From the NCBI GenBank assembly GCA_041906185.1, contig JAYRJQ010000014.1:94290-158289 (forward strand): a DNA stretch of 64,000 nt, given 5' to 3'. Below are positions 41,554-48,983 of the stretch, piece after piece (the stretch's first letter is position 1; every line of letters starts with the position of its first letter). The notes beneath the pieces are model-generated. The model ran no database searches. It was not told the origin of the DNA and was given only the letters and a program-made list of their open reading frames with translations. Position numbers and translations under genes: made by a program. Origin of the DNA: Roseateles_B sp041906185 (GTDB lineage Bacteria > Pseudomonadota > Gammaproteobacteria > Burkholderiales > Burkholderiaceae_C).

Positions 41554-42510
41554 ATGCTGTCCAAGCGCAACCCCCAGCTGAACACGCACGGCGAGCTGGT
41601 GCACCTGCTCTCCATCGAGGGCCTGCCCCAGGCCGTCATCCACCAGATCCTGGACACCGCCGGCACCTTCCTGTCGGTCAATGACCGCGAGGTCAAGAAG
41701 GTCCCGCTGCTGCGCGGCAAGTCGGTGTTCAACCTGTTCTTCGAGAACAGCACCCGCACCCGCACCACCTTTGAGATCGCTGCCAAGCGGCTCTCGGCGG
41801 ACGTGATCAACCTCGACATCGCCCGCAGCTCCACCGCCAAGGGCGAGACCCTGCTGGACACGGTCGCGAACCTCTCGGCCATGCACGCCGACATGTTCGT
41901 CGTGCGCCACAGCGAGAGCGGCGCGCCCTACCTGATCGCCCAGCACTGCGCACCGCACGTGCACGTGGTCAACGCCGGTGACGGCCGGCATGCCCACCCG
42001 ACGCAGGGCCTGCTGGACATGTACACGATCCGTCACTACAAGAAGGACTTCCGCAACCTGACGGTGGCGATCGTCGGGGACATCGTGCACTCGCGCGTGG
42101 CCCGCTCCGACATCCACGCGCTGAACATCCTCGGCGTGCCCGAGATCCGCGCCGTGGGCCCCAAGACCCTGGTGCCGGGCGATCTGCGCGAGATGGGCGT
42201 GCGCGTGTGCCACGACCTCGAGTCGGGCATCAAGGACGCCGACGTCATCATCATGCTGCGCCTGCAGAACGAGCGCATGAACGGCGCGATGCTGCCGAGC
42301 ACGGGCGAGTTCTTCAAGAGCTTCGGCCTCACGCCCGAGAAGCTGCAGCTGGCCAAGCCCGACTGCATCGTGATGCACCCCGGGCCCATCAACCGCGGCG
42401 TGGAGATCGCCTCCGAGGTGGCCGACGGCCAGCAGAGCGTGATCCTGCCCCAGGTGACCTTCGGCATCGCGGTGCGCATGGCCGTGATGAGTATCCTGGC
42501 CGGCAACTGA
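41554..42510 (+). CDS. pyrB: Aspartate carbamoyltransferase catalytic chain
   Basis: A 318-residue enzyme for the first committed step of pyrimidine synthesis. The carbamoyl-phosphate loop is FFENSTRTRTTFE; SSTAKGETLLDT, VRHSESGAPYL, HPTQGLLDMYTI and MHPGPINRGVEI are the other conserved sites. No pyrI regulatory chain follows; instead the next gene encodes an inactive dihydroorotase homologue, the arrangement of Pseudomonas-type dodecameric ATCase. It lies five bases after pyrR. Confidence 0.97.
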   Translation: MLSKRNPQLNTHGELVHLLSIEGLPQAVIHQILDTAGTFLSVNDREVKKVPLLRGKSVFNLFFENSTRTRTTFEIAAKRLSADVINLDIARSSTAKGETLLDTVANLSAMHADMFVVRHSESGAPYLIAQHCAPHVHVVNAGDGRHAHPTQGLLDMYTIRHYKKDFRNLTVAIVGDIVHSRVARSDIHALNILGVPEIRAVGPKTLVPGDLREMGVRVCHDLESGIKDADVIIMLRLQNERMNGAMLPSTGEFFKSFGLTPEKLQLAKPDCIVMHPGPINRGVEIASEVADGQQSVILPQVTFGIAVRMAVMSILAGN

Positions 42511-42524
42511 GCGGAGAACAGCAA

Positions 42525-43832
42525 GTGAAGATCCTGATCAAGAACGGCCGCCTGGTGGACGCGGCTTCCGGGCTGGACCGCGTGGGGGACCTCGCCATCG
42601 CCGCCGGCCGCATCGTGGCCCTCGGTGACGTGCCGTCCGACTTCGACGCCCAGCGCGTCATCGACGCCACCGGCCTCGTCGTCGCGCCCGGCCTCGTGGA
42701 CCTGTGCGCCCGCCTGCGCGAGCCCGGCCACGAGCACGAAGGCATGCTGGAGACCGAGCTGGCCGCGGCGGCCGCGGGCGGCATCACCAGCCTCGTCTGC
42801 CCGCCGGACACCGACCCGACGCTGGACGAGCCCGGCCTCGTCGAGATGCTCAAGTTCCGCGCGCGCAAGCTCAGCATGTGCCGCCTCTTCCCGCTGGGCG
42901 CGCTGACCCGCGGCCTCAAGGGCGAGCAGCTGACCGAGATGGCCGAGCTGACGGAGGCCGGCTGCGTGGGCTTCTCGCAGGCCGAGGTGCCCATTCGCAA
43001 CACGCAGTTCCTGCAGCGCGCGCTGCAGTACGCGGCCACCTACGACTACACCGTGTGGCTGCACCCCATGGACCCCTGGCTCTCGGGCGGCGTGGCCGCC
43101 AGCGGCGCCGTGGCCACGCGCCTGGGCCTCTCCGGCCTGCCCGTGACGGCCGAGACCATTGCGCTGCACACCATCTTCGAGCTGATGCGGGCCACCGGCG
43201 CCCGCGTGCACCTGTGCCGCCTCTCCAGCAGCGCCGGCGTGGCGCTGCTGCGCGCCGCGAAGCAGGAGGGCCTGCCCGTCACGGCGGACGTGTCCATCAA
43301 CACCCTGTGCCTGACCGACGTCGACATCGGCTACTTCAACACCGCCATGCGCCTGACGCCGCCGCTGCGCCAGGGCCGTGACCGCGACGCGCTGCGCGCT
43401 GCGCTGGCCGACGGCACGATCGACGCGCTGGTCTCCGACCACATGCCGGTCAGCGCCGACGAGAAGAACGTGCCCTTCGCCGAGGCCACGCCCGGCGCCA
43501 CGGGCCTGGAGCTGCTGCTGAGCGTCGCCCTCAAGTGGGCCGAGGACGCGCAGCTGCCGCTGGCGCGCGCGCTGGCCGTGGTCAGCAGCGAGCCGGTGCG
43601 GGTGCTGGGCAACGCCCTGGGCTCGCTGTCGGCCAGCGCCGGCCGCCTGGTGGAGGGCGGCGTGGCCGACCTGTGCCTGTTCGACGCCGGCGCCCGCTGG
43701 GCCGTCAAGCCGGATCAGCTGGTGAGCCAGGGCACGCACACGCCCTTCGCCTTCGACATCAGCGGCTTCGAGCTGCCCGGCCGCGTGAAGACGACGATCG
43801 TGGCCGGCACGCTGGCCTACGAGGCCCGCTGA
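42525..43832 (+). CDS. pyrC': Pseudo-dihydroorotase PyrC' (structural partner of PyrB)
   Basis: A 435-residue amidohydrolase-fold protein starting at GTG 42525 (GGAG at 42513-42516). The overall sequence is a class I dihydroorotase, but the metal-binding HxH after the first strand (active form DLHVHLREPG) is DLCARLREPG here (Cys61, Arg63), and MPNT is PPDT. These losses mark it as the non-catalytic PyrC' that stabilises PyrB in a hexamer-hexamer complex, known from Pseudomonas. An active pyrC must lie elsewhere. It follows pyrB after 14 bases and precedes plsC by four. Confidence 0.92.
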   Translation: MKILIKNGRLVDAASGLDRVGDLAIAAGRIVALGDVPSDFDAQRVIDATGLVVAPGLVDLCARLREPGHEHEGMLETELAAAAAGGITSLVCPPDTDPTLDEPGLVEMLKFRARKLSMCRLFPLGALTRGLKGEQLTEMAELTEAGCVGFSQAEVPIRNTQFLQRALQYAATYDYTVWLHPMDPWLSGGVAASGAVATRLGLSGLPVTAETIALHTIFELMRATGARVHLCRLSSSAGVALLRAAKQEGLPVTADVSINTLCLTDVDIGYFNTAMRLTPPLRQGRDRDALRAALADGTIDALVSDHMPVSADEKNVPFAEATPGATGLELLLSVALKWAEDAQLPLARALAVVSSEPVRVLGNALGSLSASAGRLVEGGVADLCLFDAGARWAVKPDQLVSQGTHTPFAFDISGFELPGRVKTTIVAGTLAYEAR

Positions 43833-43836
43833 GCGC

Positions 43837-44568
43837 ATGCGCGCGCTGCTCGGCCTCTGGCGCCTGCTGCGGCTCACGCTGCACGTGCTGCACGGCCTGC
43901 TGATCGTGCAGCTGCGCTTCGGCGCCTACACCCCCGCCCAGCGCCAGGCGCGCGTGGGCTGGTGGTCGGGCAAGATGCTGCGGCTGCTGGGCATCACGCT
44001 CGGCAGCCAGGGCCAGCCCCGGCCGGGCGCGAAGCTGCTGGTGGCCAATCACGTGTCGTGGCTGGACATCGCTGCCCTCCACGCCCTGATGCCCGAGGCG
44101 CGCTTCGTCTCCAAGGCCGACGTGAAGGCCTGGCCGCTCGTCGGCACACTGGTGACGGCCGTCGGCACGCTCTACATCGAGCGCGCCTCCAAGCGCGACG
44201 CGCTGCGCGTGGTGCACCAGTGCGCCGAGGCGCTGCGGGCGGGCGACACCATCGCCTTCTTCCCCGAGGGCACGACGGGCCCCGGCCCCGAGCTGCTGCC
44301 CTTCCACGGCAATCTGCTGCAGGCGGCCATCGCGACCGAGCTGCCGGTGCAGCCGGTGGTGCTGCGCTGGCACGAGCCCGGGCAGCGCTACAGCCTGAGC
44401 GCCCGCTTCATCGGGGACACGACGCTGGTGCAGAGCCTCTGGCGCGTCGTCACGGCGCGCGGCCTGGCCGTCGATCTGCAGGTGCTGCCGGCCCACGCCA
44501 CGGCCCATGCCGACCGCCGCCTGCTGGCGGAGCATCTGCGCGACTTGATCGCCGCCAAGCTCGTCTGA
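43837..44568 (+). CDS. plsC: 1-acyl-sn-glycerol-3-phosphate acyltransferase (PlsC family)
   Basis: A 243-residue membrane-associated acyltransferase that makes phosphatidic acid. It has a hydrophobic N-terminal helix (about 10-30), the catalytic NHVSWLD (NHx4D) motif, and the phosphate-binding FFPEGTTGPG motif. Length fits the family. Related sequences include ornithine-lipid acyltransferases, so lyso-ornithine lipid remains possible. It is the fifth gene of the algH-ruvX-pyr unit, four bases after pyrC', without an obvious functional link. Confidence 0.92.
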   Translation: MRALLGLWRLLRLTLHVLHGLLIVQLRFGAYTPAQRQARVGWWSGKMLRLLGITLGSQGQPRPGAKLLVANHVSWLDIAALHALMPEARFVSKADVKAWPLVGTLVTAVGTLYIERASKRDALRVVHQCAEALRAGDTIAFFPEGTTGPGPELLPFHGNLLQAAIATELPVQPVVLRWHEPGQRYSLSARFIGDTTLVQSLWRVVTARGLAVDLQVLPAHATAHADRRLLAEHLRDLIAAKLV

Positions 44569-44581
44569 GCCTGCGCGGGAC

Positions 44582-44587
44582 TACCAT
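44582..44587 (+). promoter_or_regulatory. Candidate -10 box (TACCAT) for the phosphorylase gene
   Basis: TACCAT followed by CCGGGC and the ATG at 44594, six bases away, without ribosome site. It lies 14 bases after the plsC stop, so the phosphorylase/PRPP synthase pair may have its own leaderless promoter in addition to read-through. Confidence 0.3.
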
Positions 44588-44593
44588 CCGGGC

Positions 44594-46162
44594 ATGAGCG
44601 CCCAAGCCTCCCATCTCCAGATCCGCCGCGTCGGCATCGACACCTGGCGCGAGAACGTCGCCTACCTGCACCGGGACTGCCCCGTCGTCCGCGCGGCGGG
44701 CTTCCAGGCGCTGTCCAAGGTCGAGATCCATGCCAACGGCTGCACCATCCAGGCCGTGCTGAACGTGGTCGATGACGAGCGCATCGTCAGCAACTGCGAG
44801 CTCGGCGTCAGCGAGGAGGCCTTCGCGCGGCTGGGTGTGGCGGAGGGCCACGTGGCGAGCATCGTGCACGCCGAGCCGCCGCACTCCATCGCGGCCCTGC
44901 ACCGCAAGATCAACGGCGACCGCCTCGGGCGCGAGGACCTGATGGGCATCATCCGCGACATCGCCGAGGCCCGCTATTCCAAGATCGAGCTCGCCGCCTT
45001 CGTCGTCGCCACGAACCAGGTCGAGCTGGACCGCGAGGAGGTGCTGCACCTCACCGAGGCCATGATCGCCGTCGGCCGCCGCCTGGACTGGCGCGCGCAG
45101 GTGGGCTCGGGGCCGGTGGTGGACAAGCACTGCATCGGCGGCATCCCGGGCAACCGCACGTCGATGCTCGTGGTGCCCATCGTCGCGGCGCACGGCATGC
45201 TGTGCCCCAAGACCAGCTCGCGCGCCATCACCTCACCCGCCGGCACGGCCGACACCATGGAGGTGCTGGCCAACGTGGAGCTGCCCTTCGACCGCATGGT
45301 GAGCATCGTGCGGGACCACCACGCCTGCCTCGCCTGGGGCGGCACGGCGGACCTCTCTCCGGCGGACGACATCCTCATCAGCGTCGAGCGGCCCCTGTCC
45401 ATCGACTCCCCGGGGCAGATGGTGGCGTCCATCCTGTCCAAGAAGATCGCCGCCGGCTCCACGCACCTGGTGCTCGACATCCCCGTGGGCGAGAGCGCCA
45501 AGGTGCGCTCGATGGCCGAGGCGCACCGGCTCAAGAAGCTCTTCGAGTTCGTGGCGGAGCACCTGCGCCTGCAGCTGGACGTGGTCATCAGCGACGGCCG
45601 CCAGCCCATCGGCCGCGGCATCGGCCCGGTGCTGGAGGCGCGCGACGTGATGCAGGTGCTGCGCGGGGACCCGGACGGGCCGCACGACCTGCGCCAGAAG
45701 GCGCTGCGCCTGGCCGGCCGCATGATCGAGTTCGACCCCGACGTGCGCGGCGGGCAGGGCTACCAGATCGCCCGGGACATCCTGGAATCCGGCCGCGCGC
45801 TGGCGCAGATGGAAGCCATCATCGATGCCCAGGGCCGTCGCGCCGAGCCACCCGCGCTCGGGGCCCTCAGCACCGAGATCCTCGCGCCGCAGGACGGCGT
45901 GGTGCTGGCCCTGGACAACCTGCGCATCGCCCGCATCGCCCGCCTGGCCGGCGCGCCGCAGGTGCCGGGCGCGGGCCTGGACCTGCTGCGCAAGCTGGGC
46001 GAGCCGGTGAAGGCCGGCGAGCCGCTCTACTGCATCCATGCCCAGTACCCGACCGACCTGCAGTTCGCCCGCGAGCTGGCGGCCCGGGACAGCGGCTGCC
46101 GCCTCGGGACTGCCGCCGACTGGGCGGAGGCCTCGCATGTCGCGGGCTTCTTCTCGATCTGA
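44594..46162 (+). CDS. AMP phosphorylase / thymidine phosphorylase-like protein (archaeal type)
   Basis: A 522-residue nucleoside phosphorylase of class II. After an N-terminal domain of about 90 residues of the kind found in archaeal AMP phosphorylases come VDKHCIGGIPGNRTSMLVVP and KTSSRAITSPAGTADTMEVL, i.e. GGIPGN rather than the GGVGD of bacterial thymidine phosphorylase. The phosphate- and substrate-binding Ser and Lys positions are kept. The archaeal enzymes turn NMP and phosphate into ribose 1,5-bisphosphate and base. Here the next gene is a PRPP synthase-like protein 30 bases downstream, so nucleotide ribose recycling is the natural inference; thymidine phosphorylase activity is the alternative. 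Confidence 0.88.
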   Translation: MSAQASHLQIRRVGIDTWRENVAYLHRDCPVVRAAGFQALSKVEIHANGCTIQAVLNVVDDERIVSNCELGVSEEAFARLGVAEGHVASIVHAEPPHSIAALHRKINGDRLGREDLMGIIRDIAEARYSKIELAAFVVATNQVELDREEVLHLTEAMIAVGRRLDWRAQVGSGPVVDKHCIGGIPGNRTSMLVVPIVAAHGMLCPKTSSRAITSPAGTADTMEVLANVELPFDRMVSIVRDHHACLAWGGTADLSPADDILISVERPLSIDSPGQMVASILSKKIAAGSTHLVLDIPVGESAKVRSMAEAHRLKKLFEFVAEHLRLQLDVVISDGRQPIGRGIGPVLEARDVMQVLRGDPDGPHDLRQKALRLAGRMIEFDPDVRGGQGYQIARDILESGRALAQMEAIIDAQGRRAEPPALGALSTEILAPQDGVVLALDNLRIARIARLAGAPQVPGAGLDLLRKLGEPVKAGEPLYCIHAQYPTDLQFARELAARDSGCRLGTAADWAEASHVAGFFSI

Positions 46163-46192
46163 TTGCCTCTGACACCGACCCTGACCTGCGCC

Positions 46193-47083
46193 ATGGCTCA
46201 AGACCTGACCCTCCTGCTCGCCTTCGAGGACGAAGCGCCCCTGGCCCGCGAACTGGCGGAGGCCCTGGGCCTGCGCCTGGACTTCATCCGCCGCCACCGC
46301 TTCCCCGACGGCGAGCTGCGCCTCGTGCTGCCCAAGCCGCTGCCCGAACGCGTGATCCTGCTGCGCGGCCTGCAGCAGCCCAACGAGAAGATGGTGGAGT
46401 TGCTCATCGCGGCGCCCGCCGCGCGGGAGCTCGGGGCGCGGCGCCTGACGCTGGTCACGCCCTATCTGGCCTATATGCGCCAGGACATCGAGTTCACGCC
46501 CGGCGAGGCCGTCAGCCAGCGGCATGTGGCGCGCTGGCTGGCGCAGCTCTTCGACCACGTGATCACGCTGGACCCGCACCTGCACCGCATCAGCAGCCTG
46601 GACGAGGTGATGCCACCCGGCGTCGGCGTCGCGCTGTCCGTCGCGCCGGTGCTGGGGGCCTGGATCGCCCGCCACGTGCCGGGCGCGGTGCTCATCGGCC
46701 CGGACGAGGAGTCCGGCCAGTGGGTGAAGGAGGCCGCCCTGGCCGGTGGGCTCGCGCATGCCGTCGGCCGCAAGTTGCGCGAGGGCGATCACCAGGTGCG
46801 GCTGGCGCTGCCCGAGATCGACGTCAAGGGCCGGGCGGTCGTGCTGCTGGACGACATGGCCTCGACCGGCCGCACGCTGATCGGCGCGGCCGAGCAGCTG
46901 CTCACGCGGGGCGCGGCCTCGGTGGACGTCGCGGTCACGCACGCGCTCTTCAATGGCGACGCGCTGCCTCTGCTGAAGGCGGCCGGGGTGCGGCATGTGT
47001 GGAGCAGCAATGCCGTCCCGCACGAGAGCAATGCCGTCAGCGTGGTGCCGCTGCTGGCCGAGGCGCTGCGCGCGCTCGATTGA
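46193..47083 (+). CDS. PRPP synthase-like protein (class III-like ribose-phosphate diphosphokinase)
   Basis: A 296-residue member of the ribose-phosphate diphosphokinase family. The PRPP/ribose-5-phosphate loop is VLLDDMASTGRT; RFPDGELRLVLP and LVTPYLAYMRQDIEFTPGEA match the ATP-binding and dimer parts, most like archaeal class III enzymes. It is shorter than the housekeeping enzyme (about 315), and the usual regulatory-site loop between the two halves is diverged, so it is probably a second, specialised enzyme. ATG 46193 is chosen; an upstream TTG at 46163 would only add an unlikely tail overlapping the previous stop. Its partner gene is the phosphorylase. Confidence 0.88.
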   Translation: MAQDLTLLLAFEDEAPLARELAEALGLRLDFIRRHRFPDGELRLVLPKPLPERVILLRGLQQPNEKMVELLIAAPAARELGARRLTLVTPYLAYMRQDIEFTPGEAVSQRHVARWLAQLFDHVITLDPHLHRISSLDEVMPPGVGVALSVAPVLGAWIARHVPGAVLIGPDEESGQWVKEAALAGGLAHAVGRKLREGDHQVRLALPEIDVKGRAVVLLDDMASTGRTLIGAAEQLLTRGAASVDVAVTHALFNGDALPLLKAAGVRHVWSSNAVPHESNAVSVVPLLAEALRALD

Positions 47084-47107
47084 TCAGGCCTCCGGGACGA
47101 GGCTGGC

Positions 47108-47896
47108 TCAGCCCCTGAGCCACGGGCGGGCCCAGCCCAGGCCCTCGCGGGTGCCGGCGGCAGGCCGGTACTCGCAACCCACATGGCCGGTGTAGCCCCA
47201 GGCGTCCAGCGCCTGCAGCAGCGCTTCAACGCGCAGCTCGCCGCGGTCGGGCTCGTGCCGGTCCGGCGCGCCGGCCACCTGCACATGGCCCAGGCGGCCG
47301 CGCTCGAAGGCGTCTCGCAGCTTGTGGAGCACCTCGCCCTCGCTGCGCTGGCAGTGGTAGGCATCGAACTGCAGCCGCACGCGGTCGTCGTTCAGGGCGT
47401 CCAGCAGGGCGTGGGCCTGCGCCTGGCTCTGCAGGAAGTAGCCGGGCATGTCGATGGGGTTGATGGGCTCGATGCACAGGCGCAGCGCGCCGTCACCGAT
47501 CTGCTCGGCGGCCCAGCGCAGCTGCGCAAGGTAGCAGTCCCGCGCAGCCTCGGGAGAGAGTCCCGGCCCGGGCACGCCGGCCATCACGTGCAGGCGCTGC
47601 GTGCCGGTGATGGCGGCATAGTCCAGCGCGCGCAGCAGGCACTCGCGGAACGCGTCACGGCGGGCCGGCAGGCAGGCCAGCCCGCGATCGCCCGCGGCCC
47701 AGTCGCCGGCCGGGGCATTGAACAGCGCCAGACGCAGCCCCAGCGCCTGCAGGTGCGCCGCCAGCTGCGGCGCCGGCTCGGCATAGGGGAAGAGGATCTC
47801 GCAGGCCGTGAAGCCGTCCGAGCGCGCCGCGGCCCAGCGTTCGGCGGCGGGCAGCTCCTGGTACAGAAAGGAGAGGTTGGCGGCGAGTGCAAACAT
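47108..47896 (-). CDS. hyi: Hydroxypyruvate isomerase family protein
   Basis: A 262-residue TIM-barrel isomerase of the Hyi/OtnI group. It begins FALAANLSFLYQELPAAERW; the metal and catalytic glutamates are in LCIEPINPIDMPGYFL and GCEYRP, and QFDAYHCQRSEG and GHVQVAGAPDRHEP provide the other ligands. Members interconvert hydroxypyruvate and tartronate semialdehyde or 2-oxo-tetronates. No glyoxylate or tetronate genes are adjacent, so the substrate is open. ATG 47896 is preferred to one nine codons upstream because family members start at this point. Convergent with the PRPP synthase gene, 24 bases apart. Confidence 0.85.
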   Translation of the reverse strand: MFALAANLSFLYQELPAAERWAAARSDGFTACEILFPYAEPAPQLAAHLQALGLRLALFNAPAGDWAAGDRGLACLPARRDAFRECLLRALDYAAITGTQRLHVMAGVPGPGLSPEAARDCYLAQLRWAAEQIGDGALRLCIEPINPIDMPGYFLQSQAQAHALLDALNDDRVRLQFDAYHCQRSEGEVLHKLRDAFERGRLGHVQVAGAPDRHEPDRGELRVEALLQALDAWGYTGHVGCEYRPAAGTREGLGWARPWLRG

Positions 47897-47957
47897 GGTC
47901 GGCGAAACCGTTGAAAAGTTCACAGGGCCCCGTGGCAGCGCCGATGGCCACGGACAA

Positions 47958-47986
47958 GAAAAAAGGCGAGCAGTTCACTCGCCTTT
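47958..47986 (-). terminator. Intrinsic terminator after gpmA
   Basis: On the minus strand a nine-pair stem (AAAGGCGAG with CTCGCCTTT) and a seven-base loop is followed by a run of six T, 37 bases after the gpmA stop. Its minus-strand orientation shows that it ends gpmA transcription before the hyi gene, so hyi needs its own promoter. On the plus strand the T run is only three bases. Confidence 0.85.
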
Positions 47987-48022
47987 GCTTGTCAGAGCGG
48001 CCTCGCAGGGCGCATGGGAGGG

Positions 48023-48766
48023 TCAGGCCTTGCCCTGGCTCGCCACGGCGGCCGCGGCCTTGGCTGCCGCCTCGGCGTCACCGAGGTAGTAGCTCTTGAT
48101 GGGCTTGAGATCGGCGTCCAGTTCGTACACGAGCGGAATGCCGTTGGGGATGTTCACGCCCACGATGGCGTCGTCCGCGATGCCGTCCAGGTACTTCACC
48201 AGGGCCCGGATGCTGTTGCCGTGTGCCGCAATCACCACACGCTTGCCGGCCTTGATAGCGGGTGCGATGCTGTCATTCCAGACGGGCAGCACCCGTGCGA
48301 CCGTGTCCTTCAGGCATTCGGTGAGGGGCACGTCCTCGGGCTTGAGCCGGGCGTAACGCACGTCACTGCGCTCGCTGCGGGGGTCCTGCGCCTCCAGCGG
48401 CGGCGGCGGGGTGTCGTAGCTGCGGCGCCAGATCAGGACCTGCTCGTCACCGTACTGCTTGGCCATGTCGGCCTTGTTGAGACCCTGCAGGGCGCCGTAG
48501 TGGCGCTCGTTGAGACGCCAACTGTGGACTACAGGCAACCAAGTTCGTTCCATCTGATCCAGACAGTGCCAAAGCGTCCAAACTGCACGCTTGAGCATGG
48601 ACGTGTAAGCCACATCGAAGTCCAGCCTGGCATCCTTGATGAGTCGACCGGCCTGCTTGGCCTGTTCCACCCCCGTGGCGGTCAGGTCAACGTCGGTCCA
48701 ACCGGTGAAGCGGTTTTCCAGATTCCAGGTGGATTCACCATGGCGGATGAGAACGAGCTTGTACAT
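48023..48766 (-). CDS. gpmA: 2,3-bisphosphoglycerate-dependent phosphoglycerate mutase
   Basis: A 247-residue glycolytic enzyme interconverting 3- and 2-phosphoglycerate. The catalytic histidine is in LVLIRHGESTWN, the second in AAHGNSIRAL; ERHYGALQGLNK and RSYDTPPPPL are diagnostic of the cofactor-dependent GpmA. Length matches the family (about 248). The ATG at 48766 is directly followed by YKLVLIRHGE. It is divergent from the porin gene; a TAGAAT -10 box lies at 48849-48854. Confidence 0.97.
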   Translation of the reverse strand: MYKLVLIRHGESTWNLENRFTGWTDVDLTATGVEQAKQAGRLIKDARLDFDVAYTSMLKRAVWTLWHCLDQMERTWLPVVHSWRLNERHYGALQGLNKADMAKQYGDEQVLIWRRSYDTPPPPLEAQDPRSERSDVRYARLKPEDVPLTECLKDTVARVLPVWNDSIAPAIKAGKRVVIAAHGNSIRALVKYLDGIADDAIVGVNIPNGIPLVYELDADLKPIKSYYLGDAEAAAKAAAAVASQGKA

Positions 48767-48848
48767 GGGCGATTCGGTTCCTTGAGAGGGCGGCAGGCAG
48801 GATGCCCGCCGGCGCGAGGCCTGCGCAGCGTGCTGCGGCGCGGCTCGG

Positions 48849-48854
48849 ATTCTA
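48849..48854 (-). promoter_or_regulatory. Candidate -10 box (TAGAAT) for gpmA
   Basis: On the minus strand TAGAAT followed by CC lies 82 bases before the gpmA ATG. The leader would be about 75 bases. The -35 position is not clear. Confidence 0.35.
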
Positions 48855-48927
48855 TCGAGCGTGGTCCGGATCGGGACTTTCCTAAAGAACGCGGCAGCCT
48901 TGCCGAAAGCAACGGACATGCGTGATG

Positions 48928-48960
48928 CGGCCCGTTCTTTGCTGGACGGGCCGCTTTTTA
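48928..48960 (+). terminator. Intrinsic terminator or attenuator just upstream of the barrel gene
   Basis: GCGGCCCGT and ACGGGCCGC form a nine-pair stem with a ten-base loop followed directly by TTTTT. It points in the plus direction and ends 23 bases before the ATG at 48984, yet no plus-strand gene lies between gpmA and it. It therefore sits either in the 5' leader of the barrel operon as an attenuator, or ends a short unannotated RNA that would start within 48770-48925. Confidence 0.75.
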
Positions 48961-48983
48961 GTTTCAAACCAAAGGAGACCTAG

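Noticed and set aside
42525..43832. An active dihydroorotase
   Set aside because: The metal-binding HxH and MPNT motifs are lost, so it is described as the non-catalytic PyrC'.
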